NCBI GenBank assembly: GCA_025452255.1
Contig: CP104974.1
Span: 1 to 64,000 of the forward strand
DNA: 64,000 nt
Direction: 5' to 3'
Source: Devosia sp. A8/3-2
Lineage (GTDB): Bacteria > Pseudomonadota > Alphaproteobacteria > Rhizobiales > Devosiaceae
The position numbers were made by a program, and so were the translations under genes. Positions 22,247 to 32,775 of the stretch are shown here, in pieces (position 1 is the stretch's first letter; the number at the start of each line of letters is the position of its first letter). The notes below the pieces were generated by a model that had not been told where the DNA came from, did no database searches, and saw only the letters and a program-made list of their open reading frames with translations.

Positions 22247-22345
22247 GTCATTCCGGCGCAGGCCGGAATCCCAGTCCGTGGCGACCCGCAGACATCCAGC
22301 TTACGGATGACCTTCAGCATGGATTCCGGCCTGCGCCGGAATGAC
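22247..22345. repeat. Palindromic intergenic repeat (REP-like, type B)
   Basis: Arms GTCATTCCGGCGCAGGCCGG and CCGGCCTGCGCCGGAATGAC flank a centre with ATCCAGC and CTTCAGCATGGATTCC. The same composite occurs at 33446, 35895, 42301 and 50461. It fills the gap between convergent genes. Confidence 0.9.
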
Positions 22346-22366
22346 CCTGTGGTTGTTAGGGGCTCA

Positions 22367-23252
22367 CTAAAGCCCGTGCTTCTCCAACGTCGCCTCATAC
22401 TCGTCCCGCACTTCTTCCGGGTCGCGGCCGGAGTGCCGGGCAGCGTCGATGCGGGCTTTTAGTGCCGGGTCGAGGGCGGCGAATTTGGCTTCCCAGTCTT
22501 CGCCTTCATTGATCCAATAGGCGACCAACTCGTAGCGTTCGGGCGGCAGGCCCAATTCCTTGCGGACATATTTGCGGATGGCGCGGACGGCCTTTTGTTC
22601 GCCCGCCACCCACAGATAACCGAGCGCCTTGGGCATGGGCACGGCGCGCACCACGTCTTCGAGGCGGCTCGGCGCCACGCCATTGCCGCTGCCATGCAGC
22701 CGAGTCACCGTCGCCTTGGGATGGCGCGGCAGCTCGAGTTCATGATTGGCATCGGCCACTTCGATGAAGGCGCGGGTTTCGATATGGGCGGGTGTCTGCG
22801 CCAAAAGCCGCGACAAAGCCGGCAGGCCTGTAGCATCAGCGACCAGCAATTGCCAATTGGTGTCGGCGGGCGGGGTATAAAGCCCGCGCGGATTGTTGAT
22901 GGTGATCACCTCGCCTACCTGCGCCCGCTGCGCCCATTCGCTGGCGAGCCCGCCTTCGTGGATGACGAAATCGATATCGACTGGCCTTTGGCCGCGTCGT
23001 GGCGGCGGATGGTGTAGGTCGAGCAGCGGATGGCGTCCTGCCCATCGGGATAGGTCCAGCGCCCCTGCTCGTCGATATGGGGCAGATGCAGCTTGCCGGT
23101 TTGCTCATTGGGGAAGAACAGGCGCAGATATTCGTCGCCAATGCCGGTGGTTTTCCAATCGGCCAGACCCGGCCCGCCAAAGGTCAGCCGTAACATGCCC
23201 GGCGAGAGCACTGGCGGCCGACAAGCGTAGCCTCATGAAACATCTCGGTCAT
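22367..23252 (-). CDS. Siderophore-interacting protein, ViuB/YqjH-like FAD reductase (two frameshifts)
   Basis: About 294 residues. The FAD-binding half holds VLSPGMLRLTFGG, DEYLRLFFP, RCSTYTIRRHD and VIHEGGLASEWAQRAQVGE. The NAD-binding (SIP) half has LLVADATGLPALSRLL and GYLWVAGEQKAVRAIRKY. Family members reduce ferric siderophores in the cytosol. Breaks at about 22982 and 23210 are both CCAGGT sites that lost a G. The start is the ATG at MTEMFHEATLVGRQ. Two small palindromic stretches upstream may be an iron-responsive operator, but no Fur or RirA box was secured. Confidence 0.88.
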
Positions 23253-23311
23253 CGCGCACCCCTTCGGCAGACAAAGGGGTGCTACATATTATGATTGCAA
23301 GCGTCAAGTTA

Positions 23312-24664
23312 TCAGTGTTGTGCCAATATCTGTTTGGCGATGCCCGCGCATTGTACGCGAATGTCCGGCACGGCCTCGATTTCAAAGAACCGGCCGCGCG
23401 TCAGTGGCCCCACGGCCAGCAGATGGCGCGATGGCTTGCCATCAGCATCGACCACGGCGCAGTGCTCATCTACATCGAGCCCAATATGCAGCACATCGGG
23501 CCGGGCCGAGCCATTGGCCACCAATTCGCGCACGACGGGATTGGAGCTGGCCGAGACATCAACGCTGACGCCGCCGCAATCGTAGACGCGCGCCACATCC
23601 ATAATACGGCGTTCCCGAGTGCCACGCGGGCGGACAGCGCGCACGCCGCTGCCGTGCCGCTCCAGATCGAGAAATTCGCCGGCCACCAATTGCACTCGGC
23701 CACGCGCCACGGCGCAGTCCATGCGCTCATGCAATTCGGGCGGCAGGCGGTGACGGTGGATATTCCACCGGGGGCGCAGATGGCGCAGGAATTGGCGGCG
23801 CGTATGGGTGGACCAGCTTTGCCAGATGCGCTGGTTATAGGGCCGCAACCCATCGACGAGGCTCCGCCAATCGCCGCCATCGCGCTCGATATCGTCGGCC
23901 AGATCGTGGAACCAGCGCAGGAAATAGGGCAGGCTGCTGCCAAAGGGCACGTCGGCCGCGTCCATGCTGGTGGGGGCGAGTTCGCGATGGCCCTTGGGCA
24001 GGAGGCCATTGCGCGAAACGACGGTGATCGTGCCACGGTGGTCGGCATCAGCCAGCGAGAGCCGGGCATCCACCATGCTGAGCCCCGAGCCCGGGATGAT
24101 GACCTCGGCGTCAGGGTCGAGCGGAGTATCGCGCTCCGAACCCACGCGTGCACGGCAATGCCCTTGCCGCGCGCCGGCTGGGTTTCATGGCCCACCGCCC
24201 GGGACTGCCGTGCGGCTGATCAGGCTCGTGCCATTGGCGAGCACGGTTTCGACGCCGTTCTTGCCCTCATGCACGGCAATGACTTCCTCCGACAGCACGA
24301 TCAGCCGGCCCAGCTTGGATTGCCCGGCTCTGGCGCAAGACATCTTCGAGATAGGCGCCATAGAGCCGGCGCGGCACAAAGACCCGGAGCCGCGCGCCGC
24401 CGGATAGCCGCGGGTTTGCAGCCAGCGCCAGAAATGTTCGGGATCATCGGCGAACGCACTCATGCCGCGCGCAGGCACATTGACCTTGTGGTCGCGCTGG
24501 CTGGCCGAATAGGCCACGCCCTGCCCAGATTCGCCGCGCCGCTCCACCAGCGTCACGCGGATATCGGTCTCCGGGTCGCGCAGCAAATGGGCGGCCAGCA
24601 ACACGCCGCTGGCGCCGCCCCCGATAATGGTCACCGATGGCCGGCCGTTCTGATGATTGCTCAT
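23312..24664 (-). CDS. FAD/NAD(P)-binding protein, NAD_binding_9 type (about four frameshifts)
   Basis: About 450 residues. The dinucleotide fold is plain: SVTIIGGGASGVLLAAHLL, then VTLVERRGESGQGVAYS, and later AEVIIPGSGLSMVDARLSL, typical of a poorly characterised flavoprotein family (Pfam NAD_binding_9). RNGLLPKGHRELAP and DCGGVSVDVSASSNPVVREL follow. Breaks near 24408, 24318, 24201 and 24143 move the frame; the last is a missing G in a G run. The gene follows the small hydrolase on the same strand and precedes the siderophore-interacting protein. A redox role with iron is only contextual. Confidence 0.75.
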
Positions 24665-24684
24665 TCGCCCCCTCCCGCGAAAAT

Positions 24685-25241
24685 TCAGGCTGTTGCCGGG
24701 CTTCGGCAATCAGCCAATCGGGCCGCCGGGGCATAGCCCGCCGGCCAGCGGCCATAGCCGCTCGCAATATTGATGTGACCGGCATAGCCCAGATCGTGCA
24801 GCGGGCTGCCCCGGGCCGTGGCGAGGTCACGCGCCTTGTCAGAACGGCATATAGATATCATCCCGGCTCGCCACCACGAGCGCAGGGAAATGGCAAAACA
24901 TCCTGCGGCATATTGCCGAATTCATAAGAACGTTTGTGCAGGCCCGCCGTGCAGTTGATATCGGCCGGGGCCACTAGCAAGGCGCCTGTAACGAGCGACG
25001 CAACCTTACTGCGCGCCAGCCGTGCCGTCAGCACAGAACCCGGGCTATGGGCCACGATCAGCGCCTGCGGATGGGCGATGACGGCCGCTTCGAGCGCGGA
25101 GAGCCAGCGATCTGCCTGCGGATTGGACCAGTCAGATTGCTCGACCAGTATCGCACCGGGATGATCGCGCCGCCAATGGGCCTGCCAATGCTCGCCCTCC
25201 GAGCCATGCAGGCCCGGCACGATCAGGGTGGTCGTGGACAT
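24685..25241 (-). CDS. RBBP9/YdeN-type alpha/beta hydrolase (two frameshifts)
   Basis: About 184 residues. It starts TTLIVPGLHGSEGEHWQ with the oxyanion region, has the nucleophile in ALIVAHSPGSVL (Ser; the family usually has HSLG), the Asp in VVASRDDIYMPF and the His in DLGYAGHINIASG. Both breaks are T insertions: CCCTGCG near 24888 and TTCTGACA near 24842. Family members are small serine hydrolases with unknown substrates. It is read with the adjacent small gene and FAD gene. Confidence 0.82.
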
Positions 25242-25252
25242 GATCGCCGCCT

Positions 25253-25474
25253 CAAAGATGGGGCGGCAGGCAGAAGCGCACGAAGCGCAATGCGTCGTCC
25301 TCGGCCTCCTCGGCCGGTTCGGGCCGCTTGCCGGCGAGGAAATCGGCATCCATCTCGGCCCGGCTGGGCCGGATGGCCGAGGCGCGCCGCCGAAGAACCC
25401 GGCCTTGAGCGGGGCATCAGCCGTGGCGACGCGGGGACCGAAATCGGGATTCAAAATGCCGAAGAAATGCACCA
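25253..25474 (-). CDS. Small protein of unknown function (one frameshift)
   Basis: About 74 residues when one missing G near 25388 is restored. It begins MVHFFGILNPDFGPRVA and continues ADFLAGKRPEPAEEAEDDAL, ending RFVRFCLPPHL. The composition is acidic in the middle and the ends are hydrophobic. No family was recognised. It lies 11 bases upstream of the hydrolase gene on the same strand, so it may lead that operon. Codon use is like its neighbours, but short length limits certainty. Confidence 0.5.
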
Positions 25475-25582
25475 TCGTTCTTCACTCCTGAGTTGCGGTC
25501 CATAGCGGCGGACCTGTGGCTTGGTCGGTGGTCTCGATTGGGCAGAAAGGCCGGCCCGCCTGACGCGGGCCGGATTGGTTGG

Positions 25583-26622
25583 TTACTGGGTGGGACCGGA
25601 ATAGATCTGGTCAGAACACACCGCCGTCGCCGAAGAATTCGGGTTGGGCGTTGCGCCAGCCGCCAAAGTCTTCGATGGTGACCAGATTCACTTCGCCAAA
25701 GCGGGCAATGTCCTCAGGGGCAGCGGCTTCGGGCTTGAACGGGCGGTAGTAATTGGCGGCCGCGATCGCTCGGCCTTCGTCGGAATAGAGATATTCCAGA
25801 TAGGCCGTGGCCAGTCGGTATTGCCCTTCTTTTCGGCATTGCCGACGACCAGCGCCACCGGCGGTTCGGCCGAGATGGAGACCGAGGGCGTGACGATGTC
25901 GAAGGCGTCCGGGCCCAGTTCTTCGAGCGCCAGATAGGCTTCGTTTTCCCGGGCGAGCAACACGTCGCCAATGCCGCGCTGCACGAAAGTGGTGGTGGAG
26001 CCACGGGCACCGGTATCGAGCACGGGGACGTGCTTGTAGAGATCAGTGATGTAGGCCTTGGCGGTCTCGTCGCTGCCACCGGGCTGCGCCTTGGCCCGAG
26101 CCCAACCGGCCAGCAGGTTCCAGCGGGCACCACCTGAAGTCTTGGGATTGGGCGTGATGACCTCAACGCCATCCTTGGTCAGATCGCCCCAGTCATTGAG
26201 ACCCTTGGGATTTCCCTTACGAACCGGGAAGACGATGGTCGAGGTGTAAGGTGCGTTGTTGTTTTCAAACGTGCCGCGCCAGTTTTCAGGATCAGGGCCG
26301 GATCAGCGTCCGCAATGGCATTGATGTCGCTTTCAAGCGCCGGGGTGACCACATCGGCCTCGAGGCCATCGATGACGGTGCGGGCACGGGCGCCGGAGCC
26401 GCCATGGGTGGTCTGGACAGCCACGGTCTCGCCCTTGGTCTCCTGCCAATGGGCAATAAAGGCTCGGTTGAACTGCTGGTACAGCTCACGCGTCGGATCG
26501 TAGCTCACATTGATGATCGTGCGATCTCGGGCATGCGCAGTGACCGCGAAGCCCAGCGTGAGTGAAGCCGCCAGCGCGGCATAGGCCAGAAGTTTGGTCG
26601 CCTTGAATGTGGTGGCCTGCAT
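25583..26622 (-). CDS. Sulfate ABC transporter substrate-binding protein (three frameshifts)
   Basis: About 345 residues. Signal peptide ([21 protein letters not shown]), then [64 protein letters not shown] and [11 protein letters not shown], all typical of the Sbp/CysP family. Two breaks (26286, 25814) are CCWGG sites. The third is a T insertion at 25612 creating TTC TGA; without it the protein ends [17 protein letters not shown], the normal family tail. No CysTWA permease or ATPase genes accompany it here. Confidence 0.9.
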
Positions 26623-26765
26623 GGGGCCCTCCCTGAGTTAAGTTCCCATATAAACCCTATCAGCTCAGTCGTGTTTTGCGAGGGCTGGGCTTTTCTCAGC
26701 GGCAGCAAACAGGAAAAATTATCGTGCCGCGAGCCGTGTTGGTGAAATATGCAGCGTCCGAAGCC

Positions 26766-28601
26766 TCATTCCCCAACCGCCGGCACGTCGCTGCCCAGCG
26801 GCGCGCGATTGACGCCGCGATGGGTGGTCTTGGCCCATTCGAACGGGCTTTTGGCCAAGGCATAAAGCGCCCGTATGGTCGCCCGGGCCACGAGCAGCCA
26901 ATAAAGCGGCAAGCTCAATTGAATCGGTAGCAAGGCAAACCGGCGCTGGCGGACGAGGCCCGCCATGTTGACAATGACGGCTGAGCCCGAGCCGATGCCC
27001 AGTGCAATCAGGCAGGCCCGGGACCATAGCCCATCGCTATCCAGCAGCGGTTCGCCCAAGACCAGCCGCGCCAGCAGCAGCAGGATCAGCGCGCTATGCA
27101 GCAGCGGCGCCAAGATCATGCCGAGCACCAGCACCTCAAAGGCCAGCATGCGGCGCCAGCCGATATCGGCGAGCAATTGCAGCGGGCGGCGATTATGCAC
27201 GATCAGGGTCTGCATCCAGCCCTTGATCCAGCGGGTGCGCTGCCCCATCCAGGTTGCCAGCGCGACCGGCGCTTCCTCCAGCGTAGCCAAGGCGATCACG
27301 TCGACGCGGTGACCGCGCCGGGCCAGCCGCACGCCCAGATCGGCATCTTCGGTGACGTTGAACGCGTCCCAGCCGCCCGGGGCACGCAAGGTGGCCAGCC
27401 GGAAGTGGTTGGAGGTGCCGCCCAGCGGCATGACCAGCTCCCATTTGGCCAAGGCGGGCAGCATGACAGTGAACAGGCCGGCATATTCGGCGGCGAACAT
27501 GCCGGCCAGCCAATTCTCCCCGCCATTATCGATCACCAATTGGGCTCGGATGCATTCGATATCCGGCGCGTCGGCAAAGCGCTGGGCCACCAGCCAGAGC
27601 TGGTCGGGCTCGGGTGTGTCCTCGGCATCATAGACCACGACCAGTTCGCCCCGGCACAGCGGCAGGGCGAAATCGAGCGCCTTGGGCTTGGTGCGCGGCA
27701 AGGCATCGGGCACGGCCAGCAGTGAGAAGCGTGGATCGCCCAATTGTTGGCGGACCGCCTCGAGCGTTGCCACCGAGCAATCCTCGACCACGAATTTGAT
27801 GTCGAGCTTTTCCGGCGGATAGCGCAAGGCGCCCAAAGCGCGGAACAATTGGGGCACCATATGGGCTTCGTCGCGCAGCGGCACCAGCACGCTATAGATG
27901 GGCAATTCGGCCGGATCGGGCGGATCGTTGGCGGATGGCCGGGGCGGATTGGGCACAGCGAGCGCGGCCGGGCGAATAAAAGCCGGGCCCAGCAGCAGCA
28001 GCGCCCAGACCGGCAGGAGCCAGACTTCGTCGGTATGCGGCGCCAGCAATATCAGGCAGAACAAGGCCAGCGCCAGCCCGACAAAGATATTGCGCGCCGG
28101 CACGGTCAGTTCCAGTTGCGCAGCGGCATAGGGCCAGCGCCGGGTCAGGGTTTGCCGGGCTCCATCGACCAAAGCGGGCGCCGCCGCCCGCACCAGATAA
28201 TCGCGCAGCGCCTTTCGGGCACGAGGCAGAGCCGCCGGGCCAGATCGGGATTGTCGAGCCGGCGAGCCTGCAGGCGCAGCAGGCCAAAAAAATCCGGGGC
28301 ACTGAAGGCTATTTCCGTATCGAACAGGGTCACGCGGAACAATCGGACCTCGCTCAAGGCTTCGAGCCGGGTCGGGGTCGTCTGGCCGCGCAAATGGCTG
28401 GGCACCGTGTCGTAAAAGGCAAAGCCGGCCCAGCGCGCCGCGCTCCATGGCGAGGGTTTCGCCAATGCCCGAGCTGGCGGCGCAATAGCGCAGCGGATCG
28501 ACCTCGCGTTCCAGCGCTGCCTCGAGTACGCGCTGCGCAGCGGCGGCATCGGGACAATGCTCGGCCAGAACGGCTCGGATCAGGCTTTGGGCGGGCGACA
28601 T
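26766..28601 (-). CDS. Membrane family 2 glycosyltransferase, cellulose-synthase-like (two compensating frameshifts)
   Basis: About 611 residues. N-terminal region of about 160 residues, then two membrane spans (LALALFCLILLAP and WALLLLGPAFI). The GT2 catalytic domain shows YSVLVPLRDEA, VVYDAEDTPEPDQLW (DxD), FNVTEDADLGVRL (TED) and QRTRWIKGWMQT (the Q-x-x-RW motif); several C-terminal spans follow. The frame leaves near 28425 and returns near 28220, so residues about 60-130 read wrongly in the continuous frame; the alternative frame gives FAFYDTVPSHLRGQ and PDFFGLLRLQARRL. It likely builds a surface polysaccharide; sugar unknown. Confidence 0.85.
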   Translation of the reverse strand: MSPAQSLIRAVLAEHCPDAAAAQRVLEAALEREVDPLRYCAASSGIGETLAMERGALGRLCLLRHGAQPFARPDDPDPARSLERGPIVPRDPVRYGNSLQCPGFFWPAAPAGSPARQSRSGPAALPRARKALRDYLVRAAAPALVDGARQTLTRRWPYAAAQLELTVPARNIFVGLALALFCLILLAPHTDEVWLLPVWALLLLGPAFIRPAALAVPNPPRPSANDPPDPAELPIYSVLVPLRDEAHMVPQLFRALGALRYPPEKLDIKFVVEDCSVATLEAVRQQLGDPRFSLLAVPDALPRTKPKALDFALPLCRGELVVVYDAEDTPEPDQLWLVAQRFADAPDIECIRAQLVIDNGGENWLAGMFAAEYAGLFTVMLPALAKWELVMPLGGTSNHFRLATLRAPGGWDAFNVTEDADLGVRLARRGHRVDVIALATLEEAPVALATWMGQRTRWIKGWMQTLIVHNRRPLQLLADIGWRRMLAFEVLVLGMILAPLLHSALILLLLARLVLGEPLLDSDGLWSRACLIALGIGSGSAVIVNMAGLVRQRRFALLPIQLSLPLYWLLVARATIRALYALAKSPFEWAKTTHRGVNRAPLGSDVPAVGE

Positions 28602-28770
28602 CAGCTCAGATCATCTGAGCTGCCACCCATGATCAAAGCGTCTTCGTCGCGCACTTCATGCTTGTCGCATTCACTGGCACAGCCCCCTTTGCCCGGTATA
28701 TCCGCATAAATACTGACCAAAATTTAGCGACTGCGCAAGCCACTTGCTGAGCTAAGTTATTGTCAGCGCA

Positions 28771-28797
28771 AAGAAACGGCCGCCAAGTGGCGACCGT
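28771..28797 (-). terminator. Probable rho-independent terminator of hslO
   Basis: On the minus strand, ACGGTCGCC, loop ACTT and GGCGGCCGT form a 9-base hairpin with one mismatch, followed by TTCTTT. It lies 44 bases beyond the hslO stop. Confidence 0.6.
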
Positions 28798-28840
28798 TCG
28801 AGTAAAGCGATTTACACGTATGGTTTAACCGTAATGCGGC

Positions 28841-29840
28841 TCAGTGCTTGGTCCCGAACTGGTTCGGGTTGAAGTGATAAGCGGTCGAGCAGAATTCGCA
28901 GACCACTTCGATTTCGCCATCGACCGCCATGGCTTCGCGGTCCTCATCGGTGAAGTTGGTGGCCAGCATATCCTCGATGCGGTCGGCCGAGCAGGTGCAG
29001 CGCTCGACCATGGGCAAAGGCGAGAACACGCGTACGCCCGTCTCGTGGTAGAGCCGGAACAGCAGCCGCTCAGGCGACAGGTCGGGGTCGGCCAGTTCCA
29101 CATCTTCGAGCGTGGTCAGCAGCGCTTTGGCCTCGCTCCAGCCATCGGCTTCCTCGAAATCGGGATTGGTGTCCGGATTGTCGAAATTGCCGTCGCCGGG
29201 CAGGTCCGCCATGGTGTGCAGGCCATGCTCGGGCAGGTGCTGGATCAGCACGCCGCCGGCGCGCCAATGGGGGCGGTGGTCGCCCTTCTGCTGGAATTCG
29301 GCCACCGCGATCCGCACCATGGTGGGGATCTGCTCGGACTGCATGAAATAGGTATGCGCCACTTCCTCAAGCGAATTGCCCTCGAGTGCGACAATGCCCT
29401 GATAGCGCTCGGTGTTTGGCCCCTGATCGATAGTCATGGCCAGATGCCCCTTGCCGAGCAGGTCGGCGGGGCGGGTCTTGCCCTCCTCGGCGGCCTTGAG
29501 CAGCGCATCATGATCGAAGCGGGCATAGCCGCGCAGCCCGTCGGGCGCGTCAGAAATCGACCACGATCAGGTTGACCGGTCCATCGGTCTGGGTCTGCAT
29601 GATGAAACGACCCTCGAATTTGAGGGACGAGCCGATCAGCCCGGCCAGCACCACGGCTTCGCCCAGCAGGCGAGCCACGGGAGCAGGATAATTGTGGCGC
29701 GACAAAATGGTGTCGAGCGCGTCGCCCGAGCGGACGGCGCGGCCTCTGGTGTCGAGCTTGTCGAGGGTGAACGGCACGACGGCATCATCGCCAGTTTCCG
29801 GCCGGTCGAGCCCCGGGGCAGTCATCAGGTTCTCGGTCAT
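28841..29840 (-). CDS. hslO: Redox-regulated chaperone Hsp33 (one frameshift)
   Basis: About 332 residues. Hsp33 protects proteins during oxidative stress when its zinc-binding cysteines oxidise. The N-terminal domain has PVARLLGEAVVLAGLIGSSL and TDGPVNLIVVDF. HLAMTIDQG, RWRAGGVLIQHLPE-like sequence and the C-terminal CxC (RCTCSADRI) and CxxC (VCEFCSTAYHF) are all present. A T inserted at 29551 (TTCTGACG) cuts the gene after about 96 residues. argD, argF and hslO lie in this order on one strand, an arrangement common in Hyphomicrobiales. Confidence 0.94.
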
Positions 29841-29924
29841 TGCAGTCGAGATCCGTCGTCATTCTTTTGGCTTTCTTGAGGCTAAACCCTCAAGGCGAAA
29901 CGTTCTAGCGCATCACGCAAAATC

Positions 29925-30007
29925 CCACCGTGTCAGTCCCGCGCAAGCGGAACCGCTATTCCGTTCAAAAAACGGAGGTCCCCGCTTGCGCGGGGATGAC
30001 ACGGTGG
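29925..30007. repeat. Palindromic intergenic repeat (REP-like, type A variant)
   Basis: CCACCGTGTCAGTCCCGCGC at the left end pairs with GCGCGGGGATGACACGGTGG at the right, around an inner CCGTT/AACGG. It lies upstream of hslO, inside a 321-base gap shared with the element at 30040-30161. Confidence 0.85.
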
Positions 30008-30039
30008 TTGATGGCACCGCAACTGCGATGAGCTTCTGG

Positions 30040-30161
30040 TTGGGACGAGCCGAAAATGGTGGTCTTCGAGAACCGGAGCGCAGCGTACATAGGTACGTGA
30101 GCACCGGAAGCGCAGAAGACCGCCATTTGCAGGCCGTCCCGATCAGAAGATCGAAGCAGTT
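30040..30161. other. Structured intergenic element with direct repeats after argF
   Basis: Contains ACCGGAGCGCAG and ACCGGAAGCGCAG as near-identical direct repeats 19 bases apart, a central GTACATAGGTAC palindrome, and outer arms GGTGGTCTTC and GAAGACCGCC that can pair. It lies within the argF 3' untranslated region. No protein is encoded. It could be a small RNA, an mRNA 3' structure, or a dispersed repeat. Confidence 0.55.
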
Positions 30162-31090
<929 letters not shown>

Positions 31091-31217
31091 GGCCGGAGTT
31101 CCTTATGTACGCTCTTGTCCTGTCGGCAAAGTGCCGCGTGTCTGCTCCGCCTCCACTCAGGGAGGAGGGAACAAGCCGCGTCGTCGGCGTCCATAATGCC
31201 ACACGGTGGAAGCCATA

Positions 31218-32417
31218 TTAGCCAACCGCCGGAACCGACGCCGTTTCGGCCTCGATGGCATCGAAAGCGGCGGCGATGTTCTCCACCGCTTCGATAATGT
31301 CGGCCTCGGTAACGATGAGCGGGGGCAGCAGCCGCAGCACATTGTCGCCGGCGCCGATGGTGAGCATCTGGTGATCGTCGCGCAGCCGGGAGACGAAATC
31401 GCGCACCGGCAGGGTGATCTTGATGCCGGCGAGCAGGCCCTTGCCGCGCAATTCGAGCACGTAGTCAGGATACCGCTGGGCCAATTGCTGCAAATGCCGG
31501 GCCAGCTTCTGGCCCATCTGGTTGACGTGATCGATAAAGCCGGGCGCCAGCACGCGGTCGAGCACGGCATTGCCGATGGCCGAGGCCAGCGGATTGCCGC
31601 CATAGGTCGAGCCATGCGTGCCGGGCACCATGGACGCCGCGACGTCGCCCTTGGCAAGGCAGGCGCCGAGCGGGAAGCCGCCGCCAATGGCCTTGGCCAC
31701 CGCCACGATATCGGGAGTGATGCCGCTCCATTCATAGGCAAAGAAGCGCCCGGTGCGGCCATAGCCGCATTGGACTTCGTCGAGCACGAGCAACATATCG
31801 TGCTCGTCGCAGAGTTTGCGCAGGCCCTGCATGAATTCGGGCGTCATGGCGGTAACGCCGCCCTCGCCCTGCACCGGCTCGATGAGAATGGCGCAGGTTT
31901 GCGGGGTGATCAGCGCCTTGACGCTATCGAGATCTCCCGGCTTGGCATGCTTGAAGCCGGGCGCCGCAGGACCAAAGCCCTCCAGATAGTCGGGATTGCC
32001 GCCGGCCACGATGGTGCCCGAGGTACGGCCATGGAAAGAGCCGCTAAAGGCGATGATCTCGTAGCGATCGACCTGCCCCTTGGCCCAGAAATAATGCCGC
32101 GCCGTCTTGATGGCGCATTCGATGGCCTCGGCGCCCGAAGTGGTGAAAAACACCGAGTCGGCAAAGGTCGCCTCAACCAGCCGCTGGCCCAGCCGTTCCT
32201 GCTCGGGAATGGTGAAGGTATTGGCCGTGTGCCACACCTTGTCGGCGGCCGCCTTGAGCGCGCTGACCAGATGAGCATCGCCATGGCCCAAGGCATTGAC
32301 GGCCACGCCGGAATGGAAATCGAGATAGGATCGGCCATGCTGGTCATACAGGCGCATGCCTTCGCCCCGCTCGAAAGCGAGTTCGGACCGGGCATAGGTG
32401 CCGTAGAGCGCAGACAT
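31218..32417 (-). CDS. argD: Acetylornithine/succinylornithine aminotransferase
   Basis: 399 residues, intact, of normal length. A class III PLP aminotransferase acting in arginine synthesis (and, in many relatives, lysine synthesis). Motifs: FHSGVAVNALGH near residue 35, FTTSGAEAIECAIK, FSGSFHGRTSGT, LVLDEVQCGYGRTG, and the PLP lysine in VAVAKAIGGGFPLGA. It heads the argD-argF-hslO run. A 127-base gap before argF may hold a separate promoter. Confidence 0.96.
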   Translation of the reverse strand: MSALYGTYARSELAFERGEGMRLYDQHGRSYLDFHSGVAVNALGHGDAHLVSALKAAADKVWHTANTFTIPEQERLGQRLVEATFADSVFFTTSGAEAIECAIKTARHYFWAKGQVDRYEIIAFSGSFHGRTSGTIVAGGNPDYLEGFGPAAPGFKHAKPGDLDSVKALITPQTCAILIEPVQGEGGVTAMTPEFMQGLRKLCDEHDMLLVLDEVQCGYGRTGRFFAYEWSGITPDIVAVAKAIGGGFPLGACLAKGDVAASMVPGTHGSTYGGNPLASAIGNAVLDRVLAPGFIDHVNQMGQKLARHLQQLAQRYPDYVLELRGKGLLAGIKITLPVRDFVSRLRDDHQMLTIGAGDNVLRLLPPLIVTEADIIEAVENIAAAFDAIEAETASVPAVG

Positions 32418-32568
32418 ATGGTCATTCCTTCTGGTGCAAGCGCAATTAAGAGGGCCGTGGCATTAGCGCCACAAAAATCAAAAACGCGCTCGTTGCGCAG
32501 CGTTTGCGGGTCAGAGTTAGGCCATTTTTGCCAGATAAGTCAATGTTCCGAGCCCAAGTGGCTGATTT

Positions 32569-32643
32569 GACTCAATGATCGTTAAGGCAATTTTAACCAG
32601 TGAATATTCGGGGATATCCTTCCCTGACTCTTGATCCTGATTC
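32569..32643 (+). promoter_or_regulatory. gcrA upstream region: CtrA box and three GANTC sites
   Basis: TTAAGGCAATTTTAA at 32582-32596 is an exact TTAA-N7-TTAA CtrA site. GANTC methylation sites lie at 32569-32573, 32626-32630 and 32639-32643. In Caulobacter, gcrA is under CtrA control, and CcrM methylates GANTC; the same logic is likely here. The rest of the 358-base argD-gcrA gap shows nothing coding. Confidence 0.8.
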
Positions 32644-32775
32644 CGCCGATAGCGTAGTCTCCCACTCGTTGGGGACACGATATCTCGTGTGGCGGACCCG
32701 CCTAACATACGACCGCTAGAGTTTAAGGCTGCCAAGGTCCAATTTGGCAGCACAATGAAGGATTCTGTTTTGACG

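Noticed and set aside
23279..24736. Long plus-strand open frame (485 codons) opposite the FAD protein gene
   Set aside because: It has no recognisable domain and is the antisense of a conserved FAD-binding protein; high GC gives long shadow frames.
31206..32570. Long plus-strand open frame (454 codons) opposite argD
   Set aside because: argD is intact and fully conserved on the other strand.
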